DNA of 64,000 nucleotides from Cellulophaga sp. Hel_I_12 (GCF_000799565.1 NZ_JUHB01000001.1:2297501-2361500), one strand, 5' to 3'. Shown: positions 27,406 through 37,059, counted from the stretch's first letter. Numbers and translations: made by a program. Notes: generated from the letters alone by a model not told the origin.

Positions 27406-28806
27406 ATGAAAAAATATATTAACAAAATAATATATAGCATGTTGCTCCTTTCTTTTATAGGTTGTGACTCCTATTTAGATGTAAACGAAGATCCTAACGT
27501 GGCGATAGACGTTCCTCCCATCTTAATTTTTAAAGGGATGGAATTAGCCGATGTTCAAATCAACTCTGGTCATTTAATGCGAATTTCTCAAATGTGGTCA
27601 GGTCAAATGAGAGGTATAAATAGTTTGTACCAAAGAATTAATGATTATAATATTGCACCCGAAGAATCAAATTCTAACTGGGCACATTTGTACCACGGCG
27701 TTATCACTCAAAATAGGATTATTCAAGAAACTTCAGACGATAACCTTTTAAAAGGAATGGCCAACGTGCTTGAAGCTCATGCTATAGGGACTTCTGCATC
27801 GCTTTTTGGAGACATCCCCTATTCTGATGTTGGAAATCCAGAAGGTGCTGCATTTGATGGTCAATTAAGCATTTTTGAAGCCGCTCAGATACTTTTAACA
27901 GAAGCCATCGCCCAACTTGGAAACGTCCCTACAACGAGGCGGTTTTCAGACGATATTCTATTAGGAGGAAGATCTGTTTCTTGGATTCAAGTAGCCTATA
28001 CCTTAAAAGCGCGCTACTATTTAATGAATGGTCAATATGGGGAAGCCTATCAAAATGCACTCCTGGGAGTCAATGCTGCAACCAATTCTTTACGCTATGC
28101 AGCTTCCTATGCTGAATATGGTACATCTGACGAAAACAGTAGCTTATATAACCTTATTTTAAGAGGTAGTAGAGCTGGAGATTTAACTACGGATGGTTCG
28201 TATATTCAAGACATTCTTTTAAACCCATTAAATGTTACTTCAAGAAATAATGCAAAAACCAATGAATCAAAAAGAAGAGATTTTTATGTTTTAGATCAAG
28301 CAAAAATTAACGCAAACAGGTTAAGTGCAGGAAATGCCACTATGCCCTTAGTTACTTATGAAGAGAACTTAATGATTTTGGCAGAAACTGGATTCAGAAC
28401 AGTAAATTTCGATGAAGGTTTAACACAGTTAAATAGATTAAGAACCTATTTATCTAGTGCCACTGCCTTTGCCGGAGATGCGGGATTAACTTCTTTGTAT
28501 GCTGCATACGATGTGACAGATTTTGCACCTGGAGGGATAGAGAATACAGATAATATAACTGCGGACAAAGCCCTGCTGCGAGAAATTCTAGAAGAAAAAT
28601 ACGTATCAACTTTTGGTACTATTTTACCTTTTGATGACTTTAGGAGAATTCGCAAAACGGATAGTGATATCGCTTTACCACTGCCAATTAATGCAGGAAC
28701 TATTTATCCCGAGCGTTTTTTAATTGCACAGGATGAAATTAATGGAAATTCGAAGGCACCAAGCCCTATTCCTGATATTTTCCAAAAGACCGCAGTACAT
28801 CAATAA
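27406..28806 (+). CDS. SusD/RagB family outer-membrane lipoprotein
   Basis: This 466-residue surface lipoprotein captures substrate for the SusC-type channel encoded 10 bases upstream. The signal peptide ends in the lipobox FIGC, followed by DSYLDVNEDPN, a standard SusD start. The helical TPR-like segments (ANVLEAHAIGTSASLFGDIPYSDVG, AYTLKARYYLMNGQYGEAY) and the C-terminal EKYVSTFGTILPFDDFRRIR are characteristic of the SusD-like_2 group. The ligand cannot be read from sequence; context suggests peptides. The operon ends at a strong terminator at 28811-28843. Confidence 0.92.
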   Translation: MKKYINKIIYSMLLLSFIGCDSYLDVNEDPNVAIDVPPILIFKGMELADVQINSGHLMRISQMWSGQMRGINSLYQRINDYNIAPEESNSNWAHLYHGVITQNRIIQETSDDNLLKGMANVLEAHAIGTSASLFGDIPYSDVGNPEGAAFDGQLSIFEAAQILLTEAIAQLGNVPTTRRFSDDILLGGRSVSWIQVAYTLKARYYLMNGQYGEAYQNALLGVNAATNSLRYAASYAEYGTSDENSSLYNLILRGSRAGDLTTDGSYIQDILLNPLNVTSRNNAKTNESKRRDFYVLDQAKINANRLSAGNATMPLVTYEENLMILAETGFRTVNFDEGLTQLNRLRTYLSSATAFAGDAGLTSLYAAYDVTDFAPGGIENTDNITADKALLREILEEKYVSTFGTILPFDDFRRIRKTDSDIALPLPINAGTIYPERFLIAQDEINGNSKAPSPIPDIFQKTAVHQ

Positions 28807-28810
28807 AAAC

Positions 28811-28843
28811 AAAAGCCCCAAAAACTTAATTTTGGGGCTTTTT
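28811..28843 (+). terminator. intrinsic terminator of the M14-SusC-SusD operon
   Basis: A 13-bp stem (AAAAGCCCCAAAA at 28811-28823 with TTTTGGGGCTTTT at 28830-28842) has a 6-base loop and a T run. It lies 4 bases after the susD stop. About 220 bases up to the next terminator hold nothing that I can identify. Confidence 0.9.
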
Positions 28844-29061
28844 ATATCGGTATCTATCAAGGAATAACACTACTTGTTTATCTATCTTATTCGTAAAGTA
28901 ATCAAACTATTTTTAAACTAGTCTTTTGTCCAAAGCGATTTCACTTTTTAGAGCGTACCCATAAATTTAAAGTACGTTTAACCAACCTTTAAACCCCCAA
29001 GAAAAATAAAGATACCTCTGGGACACTATTGTTTTCCTATACATAAGTTCTATACGCTGCT

Positions 29062-29095
29062 AAAAAAAACTCCGATAGACTTATCGGAGTTTTTT
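29062..29095. terminator. terminator after accC, bidirectional
   Basis: TCCGATA (29071-29077) pairs with TATCGGA (29082-29088), and flanking A8/T6 runs extend the stem on both sides. It lies directly after the accC stop on the minus strand and could also stop transcription coming from the SusD side. Confidence 0.85.
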
Positions 29096-29096
29096 G

Positions 29097-30446
29097 TTAT
29101 TCTGTGGCTGGATTCATTTTAAAATCTTCCATAAATTTAGTCGTGTAATTTCCCGCTAAATAATCAGGATGATCCATTAATTGCCTATGAAATGGTATGG
29201 TTGTTTTAATTCCTTCTATAACAAACTCATCTAAAGCCCGTTTCATTTTATTAATAGCCTCTTCCCTTGTTTGTGCTGTTGTAATTAGCTTTGCGATCAT
29301 CGAATCATAATTCGGCGGAATAGTATACCCACTGTATACATGGGTGTCTAAACGTATTCCATGTCCTCCTGGCGTATGCAAGGTGGTAATTTTACCTGGA
29401 GAAGGTCGAAATTCATGATAAGGATCCTCAGCATTAATTCTACATTCAATAGAGTGTAATTTTGGTAAATAGTTTTTACCAGAAATTGGAACACCAGCAG
29501 CCACTAAAATCTGCTCTCTAATTAAATCGTAATCTATTACTTGTTCTGTAATAGGATGTTCTACTTGGATCCGGGTATTCATTTCCATAAAGTAGAAGTT
29601 ACGGTGTTTATCTACTAAAAATTCTATAGTACCCGCACCTTCATACTTAATAAACTCAGCCGCTTTTACAGCAGCAGCTCCCATATCTTCACGAAGCTTA
29701 TCGGTCATAAAAGGAGACGGAGTTTCTTCGGTTAATTTTTGGTGACGACGTTGAATAGAACAATCTCGTTCCGATAAATGACAGGCTTTACCATACTGGT
29801 CACCGACAATTTGGATTTCTATGTGACGCGGCTCTTCAATTAATTTTTCCATATACATAGCTCCATTTCCAAAAGCAGCTGATGCTTCTTGAACGGCACT
29901 ATTATATAAGTCTTCCATTTTTTCTTCGCTCCAAACGGCACGCATTCCTTTTCCACCACCACCAGCAGTTGCTTTTATCATAACGGGATATCCCATTTTT
30001 TTAGCTACTTTTTTGGCATCAGTTACATCTTTTAACAAACCTTCTGAACCGGGTACGCAAGGTACCCCTGCTTCTTTCATGGTTTGTTTAGCCGTTGCTT
30101 TATCGCCCATCTTATCGATTTGGTCTCCTGAAGCTCCTATAAATTTAATCTCGTGCTCTGCACAAATTCTAGAAAATTTAGAGTTCTCAGATAAAAACCC
30201 ATATCCTGGATGTATCGCATCTGCGTTTGTGATTTCGGCAGCCGCAATGATGTTCGGAATCTTTAAATAAGATTCACTACTCGCTGCTGGTCCTATACAA
30301 ACAGCTTCATCGGCAAACCTTACATGTAAACTCTCTTCGTCTGCTTTGGAATAAACAGCAACTGTTTTAATTCCCATCTCTTTGCACGTTCTAATAATTC
30401 GCAAAGCTATTTCGCCTCTATTAGCAATTAATATTTTTTTGAACAT
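29097..30446 (-). CDS. accC: acetyl-CoA carboxylase, biotin carboxylase subunit
   Basis: This 449-residue ATP-grasp enzyme carboxylates the biotin carried by AccB, the first step of malonyl-CoA and fatty acid synthesis. Characteristic segments in order: [40 protein letters not shown] (ATP loop), [30 protein letters not shown] (metal and bicarbonate site) and ECRINAEDP. Length matches E. coli AccC. It is the last gene of fabH-accB-accC on the minus strand, 89 bases after accB. Confidence 0.96.
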   Translation of the reverse strand: MFKKILIANRGEIALRIIRTCKEMGIKTVAVYSKADEESLHVRFADEAVCIGPAASSESYLKIPNIIAAAEITNADAIHPGYGFLSENSKFSRICAEHEIKFIGASGDQIDKMGDKATAKQTMKEAGVPCVPGSEGLLKDVTDAKKVAKKMGYPVMIKATAGGGGKGMRAVWSEEKMEDLYNSAVQEASAAFGNGAMYMEKLIEEPRHIEIQIVGDQYGKACHLSERDCSIQRRHQKLTEETPSPFMTDKLREDMGAAAVKAAEFIKYEGAGTIEFLVDKHRNFYFMEMNTRIQVEHPITEQVIDYDLIREQILVAAGVPISGKNYLPKLHSIECRINAEDPYHEFRPSPGKITTLHTPGGHGIRLDTHVYSGYTIPPNYDSMIAKLITTAQTREEAINKMKRALDEFVIEGIKTTIPFHRQLMDHPDYLAGNYTTKFMEDFKMNPATE

Positions 30447-30535
30447 CTCTTTTTGTTTTAAATTTTAAGTTTTAAGTTTTAAAGGGTTTAAATACCAATT
30501 TGTGGTGTATTTTACATTTTAAGACTTAAAATTTA

Positions 30536-31030
30536 CTAAGATGGATCTACCAGGAATAATGGTTGATCAAATTCTACTGGAGAAGAATCGTCTACTAAAA
30601 CTTTAACAATTTTTCCAGAAATTTCTGACTCAATGTCATTAAATAATTTCATTGCTTCAATAATACAAAGTACATCACCTTTCTTTATAGTGCTCCCTAC
30701 TTCTACAAAAACAGGTTTTTCGGGTGATGATTTTCTATAAAAAGTACCGATAATAGGTGACTTTATGGTAACATATTTATCATTTTCAGCTTTTTCTGCA
30801 TTTGCTTTAGTTTCTGCGGCAGATAGTTCTTCATGTACAGCTGAAGGAGCAGATGGCATCATTTGATTTTGTGCCATTGGTACCTGCTGTACATAAGTCG
30901 TTGGTTCACCATATGATCCTGCAGCACCTGTTCGGATGGTAATTTTGATGTCTTCCATCTCTAATTTAACCTCGCTAGCACCTGATTTAGCTACAAATTT
31001 AATCAAGCTTTGAATTTCTTTAATGTCCAT
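30536..31030 (-). CDS. accB: acetyl-CoA carboxylase biotin carboxyl carrier protein
   Basis: This 164-residue protein carries the biotin of acetyl-CoA carboxylase. It has an N-terminal dimerisation helix (MDIKEIQSLIKFVAKSGASEVKLEM), an alanine/proline/glutamine-rich linker (about residues 45-80) and a C-terminal biotinyl domain. The biotinylated lysine is in CIIEAMKLFN. The thumb-like insert of the E. coli protein (around PEKPVFVEVGSTIKKGD) is also present. It lies between fabH and accC on the same strand, 29 bases after fabH. Confidence 0.95.
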   Translation of the reverse strand: MDIKEIQSLIKFVAKSGASEVKLEMEDIKITIRTGAAGSYGEPTTYVQQVPMAQNQMMPSAPSAVHEELSAAETKANAEKAENDKYVTIKSPIIGTFYRKSSPEKPVFVEVGSTIKKGDVLCIIEAMKLFNDIESEISGKIVKVLVDDSSPVEFDQPLFLVDPS

Positions 31031-31059
31031 CGAATTCTTGTTTAATTTAGTTGATTTTG

Positions 31060-32058
31060 TTAGTTGTTATTATATGCCCATTTTAAATAAATAGATCCCC
31101 AAGTAAAACCGCCACCAAAAGCAGCAAACACAAGGTTATCTCCCTTTTTTAATTGGCCCTCATAATCATTTAATAATAATGGCAGTGTGGCCGATGTTGT
31201 ATTGCCATATTTTTGAATATTCATCATGACCTTATCGTGATCCAGACCCATTCTATTGGCTGTTGCGTCAATAATCCGCTTGTTGGCCTGATGCGGAACT
31301 AACCAATTGACATCGGCATCAGTTAAATTGTTGCGCTCCATAATTTTGGCAGCGGCATCGGCCATATTTGATACTGCAAATTTAAATACCGTTTTACCGT
31401 CTTGAAAAATAAAATGTTGTTTGTTTTTTACTGTTTCTTCGGACGCTGGCATAATAGAGCCCCCAGCATTCATATTTAAAAAATTACGACCAACACCGTC
31501 AGAACGTAAATATTCGTCTTGTACGCCTAGGCCATCTGTATTGGGTTCAAAAAGTACGGCACCAGCACCATCACCAAAAATGATACAGGTGGTTCTGTCC
31601 GTATAATCAATAATCGACGACATTTTATCCGCTCCTATTAATAGCACTTTTTTATACCTGCCGGATGCTACAAAGCTTGCTGCCGTTGACATGCCGAATA
31701 AAAAGCTTGAACAAGCGGCTAACAAATCAAAAGCAAATGCATTGGTAGCGCCAATTTCAGATGCAACATATGCCGCTGTAGAAGCGACTAATGTATCTGG
31801 TGTTGCGGTACCTACTAAAACTAAATCAATTTCTTTAGGGTCTATATTCCCTTTTTTTATTAAGTCTTCCGCAGCTCTTATGGCCATAAATGACGTTCCT
31901 GCCCCTTCTTCCTTAAGGATTCTTCTCTCCTTAATACCAGTCCTTGATGTTATCCATTCGTCATTAGTATCTACTAATTCCTCTAACATCTTGTTGGTCA
32001 TAATAAAATCAGGAACATATGCTCCTACCGCCGTAATGGCCGCCGTTAGTTTACTCAT
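31060..32058 (-). CDS. fabH: 3-oxoacyl-ACP synthase III (FabH)
   Basis: This 332-residue thiolase-fold enzyme condenses acetyl-CoA with malonyl-ACP to start fatty acid chains. The catalytic triad is visible: Cys in LLAACSSFLFG, His in VPHQANKRI and Asn in YGNTTSATLPL. The N-terminal YVPDFIMTN and SRTGIKERRI are typical. It leads the fabH-accB-accC unit, which is separated from rpmF by a strong terminator. A TTG-N21-TAATTTTC sequence about 45-75 bases upstream, one mismatch from the phylum promoter consensus, could start this transcript. Confidence 0.95.
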   Translation of the reverse strand: MSKLTAAITAVGAYVPDFIMTNKMLEELVDTNDEWITSRTGIKERRILKEEGAGTSFMAIRAAEDLIKKGNIDPKEIDLVLVGTATPDTLVASTAAYVASEIGATNAFAFDLLAACSSFLFGMSTAASFVASGRYKKVLLIGADKMSSIIDYTDRTTCIIFGDGAGAVLFEPNTDGLGVQDEYLRSDGVGRNFLNMNAGGSIMPASEETVKNKQHFIFQDGKTVFKFAVSNMADAAAKIMERNNLTDADVNWLVPHQANKRIIDATANRMGLDHDKVMMNIQKYGNTTSATLPLLLNDYEGQLKKGDNLVFAAFGGGFTWGSIYLKWAYNNN

Positions 32059-32186
32059 TCCGTAAAGGTTTTTGCCCTGAAAACTTTAAAAAAAGCCATA
32101 AATTTCGTGAAAATTAGTGATTTTTAACGACTTTTTGCAACTTTTTATCTAAAAGCTATTGTTTTAACAATTTAAATAGTCTTCAT

Positions 32187-32217
32187 AAAAAAACTCCTAC
32201 TTAAAATAAGTAGGAGT
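32187..32217 (-). terminator. intrinsic terminator after rpmF
   Basis: A perfect 11-bp stem (ACTCCTACTTA at 32193-32203 with TAAGTAGGAGT at 32207-32217) closes a 3-base loop. On the minus strand it runs into a T tract (32187-32192). It separates the DUF177-rpmF transcript from fabH-accB-accC. Confidence 0.9.
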
Positions 32218-32241
32218 CTTTGTACTGCTATAAGATACGAA

Positions 32242-32439
32242 TTAAGCGGCTACTTCTTCAGTAGTATCGATTAAAACCTGACCTCTGTAATATAATTTAC
32301 CTTCATGCCAGTGTGCTCTATGGTACAAATGCATTTCTCCAGTAGTTGGGTCTTTTGCAAGTGTTGGGGCAACAGCCTTATAATGTGTTCTTCTTTTGTC
32401 TCTTCTTGTTTTGGAAATTTTCCGTTTTGGATGTGCCAT
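32242..32439 (-). CDS. rpmF: 50S ribosomal protein L32
   Basis: This 65-residue ribosomal protein begins [21 protein letters not shown], the unmistakable L32 start, and continues with [20 protein letters not shown]. The four zinc-ribbon cysteines found in many L32 proteins are absent. This is therefore a zinc-free (C-minus) version, which spares zinc. It lies 8 bases after the DUF177 gene, the classical yceD-rpmF arrangement, and ends at a strong terminator. Confidence 0.96.
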   Translation of the reverse strand: MAHPKRKISKTRRDKRRTHYKAVAPTLAKDPTTGEMHLYHRAHWHEGKLYYRGQVLIDTTEEVAA

Positions 32440-32447
32440 TTTACAAC

Positions 32448-32984
32448 TTATTTATCCGTTAATAACTTTTTTAATGAATCCCATCGCGGATCCGTTTTTT
32501 TATCTTTAGTTTCTTTTATTTCTTTTGGATGCAATTCTTCTAGTTTGTCTAATGTTTCAGATTCTAAAGTACCATCTTCTACTCCTGGATGTACTTTTTT
32601 CAAAGGAACTGCTAACACTAACATTTCGTAAACATATTGCGAAATTTCTACTTGATATTCTCCGTGTGGAAGAATTAAAATTTCATCATTGTCATTATTG
32701 AACTCTTCTCCAAACTTAACCACTAACTTTAAATCAGCAGTTATGGGTTGGTCATAGGGTTCATTGGTAACATCACAATAAACATTTACCGTACCGTTTG
32801 CAGTCATTACTAACTCCAGCATGGTACTCGATTTATTTAAATCTACTACTAAATCAATAGTAGCCTCATTAAACTCATTATATTCAAAAGATTCAAAGAA
32901 CGTATTGTTAACCTTAAAATCAAATTCATGTGCTCCTATCTTCAATCCTGAAAAAGGAATCATAAACTCTCTATGCTTCTTCAT
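32448..32984 (-). CDS. DUF177 family protein (YceD-like, 23S rRNA accumulation)
   Basis: This 178-residue cytoplasmic protein belongs to the DUF177/YceD family, linked in other bacteria to 23S rRNA accumulation and always found next to rpmF. Typical elements are the [15 protein letters not shown] start, [16 protein letters not shown] in the middle and an acidic C-terminal part ending [11 protein letters not shown]. The frame opens at a GTG (32993), but ATG 32984 (MKKHREF) is the better start. A full Bacteroidota promoter lies upstream at 33029-33058, so this gene and rpmF form a transcript of their own. Confidence 0.88.
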   Translation of the reverse strand: MKKHREFMIPFSGLKIGAHEFDFKVNNTFFESFEYNEFNEATIDLVVDLNKSSTMLELVMTANGTVNVYCDVTNEPYDQPITADLKLVVKFGEEFNNDNDEILILPHGEYQVEISQYVYEMLVLAVPLKKVHPGVEDGTLESETLDKLEELHPKEIKETKDKKTDPRWDSLKKLLTDK

Positions 32985-33028
32985 GTTTGACACTTAATTT
33001 TAGTGCTCCAGCCATTCAAAGGCGGGTG

Positions 33029-33058
33029 CAAAGATACTATTATTTTACTAAAACCCAA
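33029..33058 (-). promoter_or_regulatory. Bacteroidota-type promoter for DUF177-rpmF
   Basis: On the minus strand TTG (33056-33058) is followed after 19 bases by TATCTTTG (33029-33036). This is a perfect match to the phylum's -33 TTG / -7 TAnnTTTG promoter at the expected spacing. It lies 44 bases before the ATG of the DUF177 gene. Confidence 0.65.
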
Positions 33059-33114
33059 CTTTTTAAAATAAAAAAATCTAAATGAATAAACTCAGCTTTG
33101 AGCTTATTCAATTT

Positions 33115-34173
33115 TTACCTAAACTCTCTTTTTAAACGCGATTTTTTTAAGGGGTTTGCGGTTAATTCGCTATACTCTTTTCTGTTTCTAAAAATTTCAA
33201 TTGCGGTAAAAACAGCTTCTTTAAAAGAGCTATAATCTGCCTTTCCTTTTCCTGCAATTTCATAGGCCGTACCATGATCCGGCGATGTGCGCACCTTGTT
33301 TAGCCCAGCCGTATAATTTACCCCCTTCCCGAAAGATAAGGTTTTAAAAGGAATTAGTCCTTGATCGTGGTAAGCCGCTAATATAGCATCAAAATTTTTA
33401 TAGCCATCGGAACCAAAAAAACTATCTGCGGAATAAGGTCCATATATTAATTGTCCATTATCAAACAATTCTCGAATTACAGGCTTTAAGATTTCATCAT
33501 CTTCATTTCCAATAACCCCGTTATCACCACTATGAGGGTTAATCCCTAAAAGTGCAATTTTTGGTTTGCTGATCCCAAAATCTATCTTTAAAGATTTTTC
33601 AATGGTATTTATTTTACTTTTAATCAATTCAGGTGTTATCGCTTTCGCTACATCTTTAACGGCGATATGATCTGTTAAAAGCCCTACTCTTAATTCATCG
33701 GTGACCATAAACATTAAACTTTCTCCCTCCAATTCATGGGCCAAATAATCGGTATGGCCAGGAAATTTAAAATCTTCAGCCTGAATATTATTTTTGTTGA
33801 TGGGTGCTGTTACTAAAACATCTATATCTCCATTTTTTAATGCTTGCACAGCTGCTTTTAACGATTTTAGGGCATAGTCTCCTGCCTCTTTTGTAGCTAC
33901 TCCAAATTCAATTTTTGGGATTTCTTTCCAAACATTGACTACATTTAGTTTTCCGTCTATAGCTTTCGAGGCCTCTTGAATTCCATTATAGTTGATCTCT
34001 AATCCTAATTCTGACTTTTGGTAGCTTATCGTTTTATTCGATGCGAAAATAACTGGCGTACAAAAATCCAACATTCTTATATCTTCAAAAGTCTTTAGAA
34101 CCACTTCGCAACCTATTCCGTTTAAATCGCCAATAGAAACCCCAAGTTTTATTTTTTGTCTATCCTCTGCCAT
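33115..34173 (-). CDS. pdxA: 4-hydroxythreonine-4-phosphate dehydrogenase
   Basis: This 352-residue NAD-dependent enzyme oxidises 4-phosphohydroxy-L-threonine in pyridoxal phosphate synthesis. The three metal-binding histidines appear in FPGHTDYLAHEL, AAYHDQGLIPFK and RTSPDHGTAYEIAGKG. The N-terminal VSIGDLNGIG and TAPINKNN are typical. It is divergent from ribE with 58 bases between starts. The DUF177 gene follows downstream with its own promoter. Confidence 0.95.
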   Translation of the reverse strand: MAEDRQKIKLGVSIGDLNGIGCEVVLKTFEDIRMLDFCTPVIFASNKTISYQKSELGLEINYNGIQEASKAIDGKLNVVNVWKEIPKIEFGVATKEAGDYALKSLKAAVQALKNGDIDVLVTAPINKNNIQAEDFKFPGHTDYLAHELEGESLMFMVTDELRVGLLTDHIAVKDVAKAITPELIKSKINTIEKSLKIDFGISKPKIALLGINPHSGDNGVIGNEDDEILKPVIRELFDNGQLIYGPYSADSFFGSDGYKNFDAILAAYHDQGLIPFKTLSFGKGVNYTAGLNKVRTSPDHGTAYEIAGKGKADYSSFKEAVFTAIEIFRNRKEYSELTANPLKKSRLKREFR

Positions 34174-34231
34174 GTTATTAATTGGTTTATGCTAAATTTA
34201 CACTACAAAATTAGGTATTTAAAACGACAAC

Positions 34232-34819
34232 ATGTTTACTGGGATTATTGAAACTTTAGGAGAGGTTATAGAATTAAGAAATGAGGGGTCTAATTTACAT
34301 CTTACGGTGAAATCGACGATAAGCCCAGAATTAAAAATAGATCAAAGCGTAGCGCATAATGGTGTTTGCTTAACAGTGGTTTCGACTAAAAACAACACCT
34401 ACACTGTTACCGCTATTGAAGAAACCTTACAAAAAACAAATTTAGAGCATTTAGCGGTGGGTGATTTTGTAAATTTAGAGCGCGCCATGATTTTAGGATC
34501 TCGCTTAGACGGACATATAGTTCAAGGGCATGTAGATCAAACTGGTGTTTGCACTTCAGTCGAAGAAAAAGAGGGAAGCTGGTTTTTTACTTTCGAATAC
34601 CGTACTGATTTGAACAATCATACTATTGAAAAAGGTTCTATTACCATTGATGGCACTAGTTTAACGGTCGTAGACTCTGGCAAAAACACCTTTAGTGTTG
34701 CAATCATACCCTATACCTATGAACATACCCGATTTAACACCTATAAAATTGGAACTGTTGTCAACCTAGAATTTGATGTTATTGGCAAGTATGTGGCAAA
34801 ATTAATGGCGGTAAGGTAA
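34232..34819 (+). CDS. ribE: riboflavin synthase, alpha subunit
   Basis: This 195-residue enzyme dismutates two 6,7-dimethyl-8-ribityllumazine molecules to riboflavin. It contains two tandem lumazine-binding barrels (about residues 1-95 and 96-190). The MFTGIIE start is diagnostic, and conserved segments are SVAHNGVCLTV, GSRLDGHIVQGHVD, and in the second half SITIDGTSLTV. It is a single gene, convergent with the amidoligase operon; 166 bases lie between with no recognisable terminator. Confidence 0.96.
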   Translation: MFTGIIETLGEVIELRNEGSNLHLTVKSTISPELKIDQSVAHNGVCLTVVSTKNNTYTVTAIEETLQKTNLEHLAVGDFVNLERAMILGSRLDGHIVQGHVDQTGVCTSVEEKEGSWFFTFEYRTDLNNHTIEKGSITIDGTSLTVVDSGKNTFSVAIIPYTYEHTRFNTYKIGTVVNLEFDVIGKYVAKLMAVR

Positions 34820-34985
34820 TCTTTAAAGCTTAACAGAAGGTGAAGCTCTTGTGCCTCTCTGGGCAACCCAGCTAGGATTTAAAAATTCTCCTAGTTTCAC
34901 ATTGAAGTATAAACTTCCATGGTTGAAGCAATTTAAAATTTAACTTGCCACACTTTACCTATACTTTTAGCAGAAAACTTAAGTC

Positions 34986-36182
34986 TTATTCCTCAAAGAA
35001 ACTTATGGAGCTCCCAATCCAAGTGTCTTTGGTTTGGAAAGACACGTTTATTAAATCTCCTTTGCTCATTCGGGTTAAATTTACGACCGGTTTAAACCTA
35101 TTTTCTGCTGTATTCCAAACAAATAAAATACGCAACTCTACCTTTGAGTTGGTTTCGGACGGTGTTTTTATTAAGGAAGCGTAGGTCACTTTTTTTTGTA
35201 ATATATAGTTTTGTTTGTCTTTAATTTTATTTATTTCTTCTTGAGTTGGATTTAAATTAACCCCTTTTCCCGCAAAGGAAAACAAGGGTTTTAAAACGTA
35301 TTCTTGCAAAGCAATAGTTTCTGGAAAATCATTTAAGTAATATGATTTTGGAATGTAGGTATGCGCTAACAAAGGCATCATACATTTTGAAATGATAAAA
35401 AACCAATCTGGGTGTGTTACCCATTGTACCTCAAGGTCATCATTAAGATTAAAGCCTAATTTGAGATCTTTTGCAGCTTGAATTTCGTCAAAAATTACAC
35501 GATTATAAATTCTATGAATAGGGGTTTTTGATCCGTTACGCTCGTAGAATAACTTTTTGCCTTCTTTTATAACCTTCGTGATACAAACCACAGGGATTCC
35601 CAAAGCTTTTTGGGTGGCCCAAAAGTCGATTCTCGTTTTTTGCTTTTCAGGAAATAACTCTAATAGAATTACATTTTCAGGCTTTTCATTACCTAATATA
35701 ACCGTTTTTAATTCTTCTAAATAACTAGCCTCATCTAATCCACTAAAAAAATAATGAAGCTTATTTTTAGCTATGCTTGGAAAGTTATTTAAATAGGCCT
35801 TACCTAAAAAAGGCTGATAAAAAAATAGGGTTGGAAATGCTTGTAATTCAATTAATTGAGGAACAATTTCGCCATCAAGGCCTTCACAAAGTCCAAAATC
35901 TATCGCTAAAAAATGAGGCTTGTTTAAAGGCGCAGGCGATTGTAAGTTTTTTGGAATAAACGTATTTCTAATCTTTTGTATATCGATACTTTCGAGTTGT
36001 TCTAGAATGGCATCACAAGCATCAAACACTTTGGTTTTAAGTTCCTTTGAGATAAACACAGGTGTTTCTGATAAGCGAAAAGCTGTGGGTTCGCCAAATG
36101 CCGCAACAATATCTTTTTGTACATTTTCGTAAAGCTCTTCTCTAAAATTTTGATTAAAAGCTTCTCTTATTTTTGGTATCAT
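34986..36182 (-). CDS. ATP-grasp-like protein of unknown substrate (last gene of the amidoligase operon)
   Basis: I do not recognise a named family for this 398-residue protein, but its C-terminal half looks like an ATP-grasp fold. EYVLKPLFSFAGKGVNL resembles the ATP-binding lysine plus glycine loop, YILQKKV the adenine-contact region, and VELRILFVW with NLTRMSKG the metal and phosphate sites. The N-terminal half (LAIDFGLCEGLDGEIVPQLIELQ) could be a pre-ATP-grasp or substrate domain. No signal peptide or membrane segment is present. Its ATG overlaps the stop of the amidotransferase gene upstream in a 4-base ATGA-type overlap (36179-36182), so the two are translationally coupled. An amide- or peptide-bond-forming activity is inferred from the fold and context. 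Confidence 0.6.
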   Translation of the reverse strand: MIPKIREAFNQNFREELYENVQKDIVAAFGEPTAFRLSETPVFISKELKTKVFDACDAILEQLESIDIQKIRNTFIPKNLQSPAPLNKPHFLAIDFGLCEGLDGEIVPQLIELQAFPTLFFYQPFLGKAYLNNFPSIAKNKLHYFFSGLDEASYLEELKTVILGNEKPENVILLELFPEKQKTRIDFWATQKALGIPVVCITKVIKEGKKLFYERNGSKTPIHRIYNRVIFDEIQAAKDLKLGFNLNDDLEVQWVTHPDWFFIISKCMMPLLAHTYIPKSYYLNDFPETIALQEYVLKPLFSFAGKGVNLNPTQEEINKIKDKQNYILQKKVTYASLIKTPSETNSKVELRILFVWNTAENRFKPVVNLTRMSKGDLINVSFQTKDTWIGSSISFFEE

Positions 36183-37018
36183 ACAGTTAATAGTAATGAT
36201 TCTTTGATGGCAATAGCAGCTTGTTGTAGAAAATTAGGAATAATTATAGCGTTCGTTTTTGCTATTTTAGTTTCATCATCTAAAAAGTTGATCATTTCTA
36301 AATACTTCTTTTTTCCAAATTTTTTTATGATTTGGGCTCTTTTCTCTTCTTTTTGAAAGTGCCTTAACATGCCTTCCGCATCAGCTTCGGGATGAAATTG
36401 AGTGCCAAATATTTCTTTAGTGAACCTAATTGCCATAACCGCACGTTCTAAAGGGATATGGGGTCTTGATTTTTCTATACAAAGTACGCGGCCATCTAAA
36501 CTGTCTAGTTTCCAGTCTTTAGGGCCAATAACCTGATAATCTCGAGAGTCAACAGCATAAAAAGGATCACCAAGACCCATTAATACGGGTTCTTGTTCTC
36601 CACTTTTGGTTCTCGACATCGGTAAAACACCAAACGAGGTTGAACGTCTTTTTGTTACTTTAGCCAAATCCCAATGCAGGCACGCCAATTGAAATGAATG
36701 ACAGATTAAAAAGGCGTGTTTCTTTTTATAGTGGCTAAGGTTGTAATTTAAAATATCATCTAACAAACCAAAAAACAAAGGCTCCCATGCTGCTCCTGCG
36801 ATTAAGGGAGAACCTGGCCCACCTGACGAAATAAAAATATCATAGGCGTCCACATTAGGAATTTCATTTTTAACACGAACATCAAAAATAGCATAACTGC
36901 CTGTAGTAGTATCTTGTGCTAAAAAGTTCTCCACCAACAATTTTATACAGCGCATACCTTCGTTAGCATGCCCCGCATTCATATCTAAAACTGCTATTCT
37001 TAAACCTTGAGTATTCAT
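36179..37018 (-). CDS. class I glutamine amidotransferase-like protein
   Basis: This 279-residue protein has a class I glutamine amidotransferase domain. The nucleophile is Cys106 (LICHSFQLA, in place of the more common GxCxG), the oxyanion region is ISSGGPGSP, and the catalytic pair is His209/Glu211 (GTQFHPEAD). It could release ammonia from glutamine for a partner ligase, or act as a hydrolase of gamma-glutamyl compounds, as some members do. It has an extra C-terminal helical stretch of about 55 residues (KKEEKRAQIIKKFGKKKYL). It lies 41 bases after the GCS2 ligase gene and overlaps the ATP-grasp-like gene downstream, so it is part of the same operon. Confidence 0.8.
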   Translation of the reverse strand: MNTQGLRIAVLDMNAGHANEGMRCIKLLVENFLAQDTTTGSYAIFDVRVKNEIPNVDAYDIFISSGGPGSPLIAGAAWEPLFFGLLDDILNYNLSHYKKKHAFLICHSFQLACLHWDLAKVTKRRSTSFGVLPMSRTKSGEQEPVLMGLGDPFYAVDSRDYQVIGPKDWKLDSLDGRVLCIEKSRPHIPLERAVMAIRFTKEIFGTQFHPEADAEGMLRHFQKEEKRAQIIKKFGKKKYLEMINFLDDETKIAKTNAIIIPNFLQQAAIAIKESLLLTV

Positions 37019-37059
37019 TATTTTTTTTAAGGGGACGAAATTACGTTATAAATTAAACA

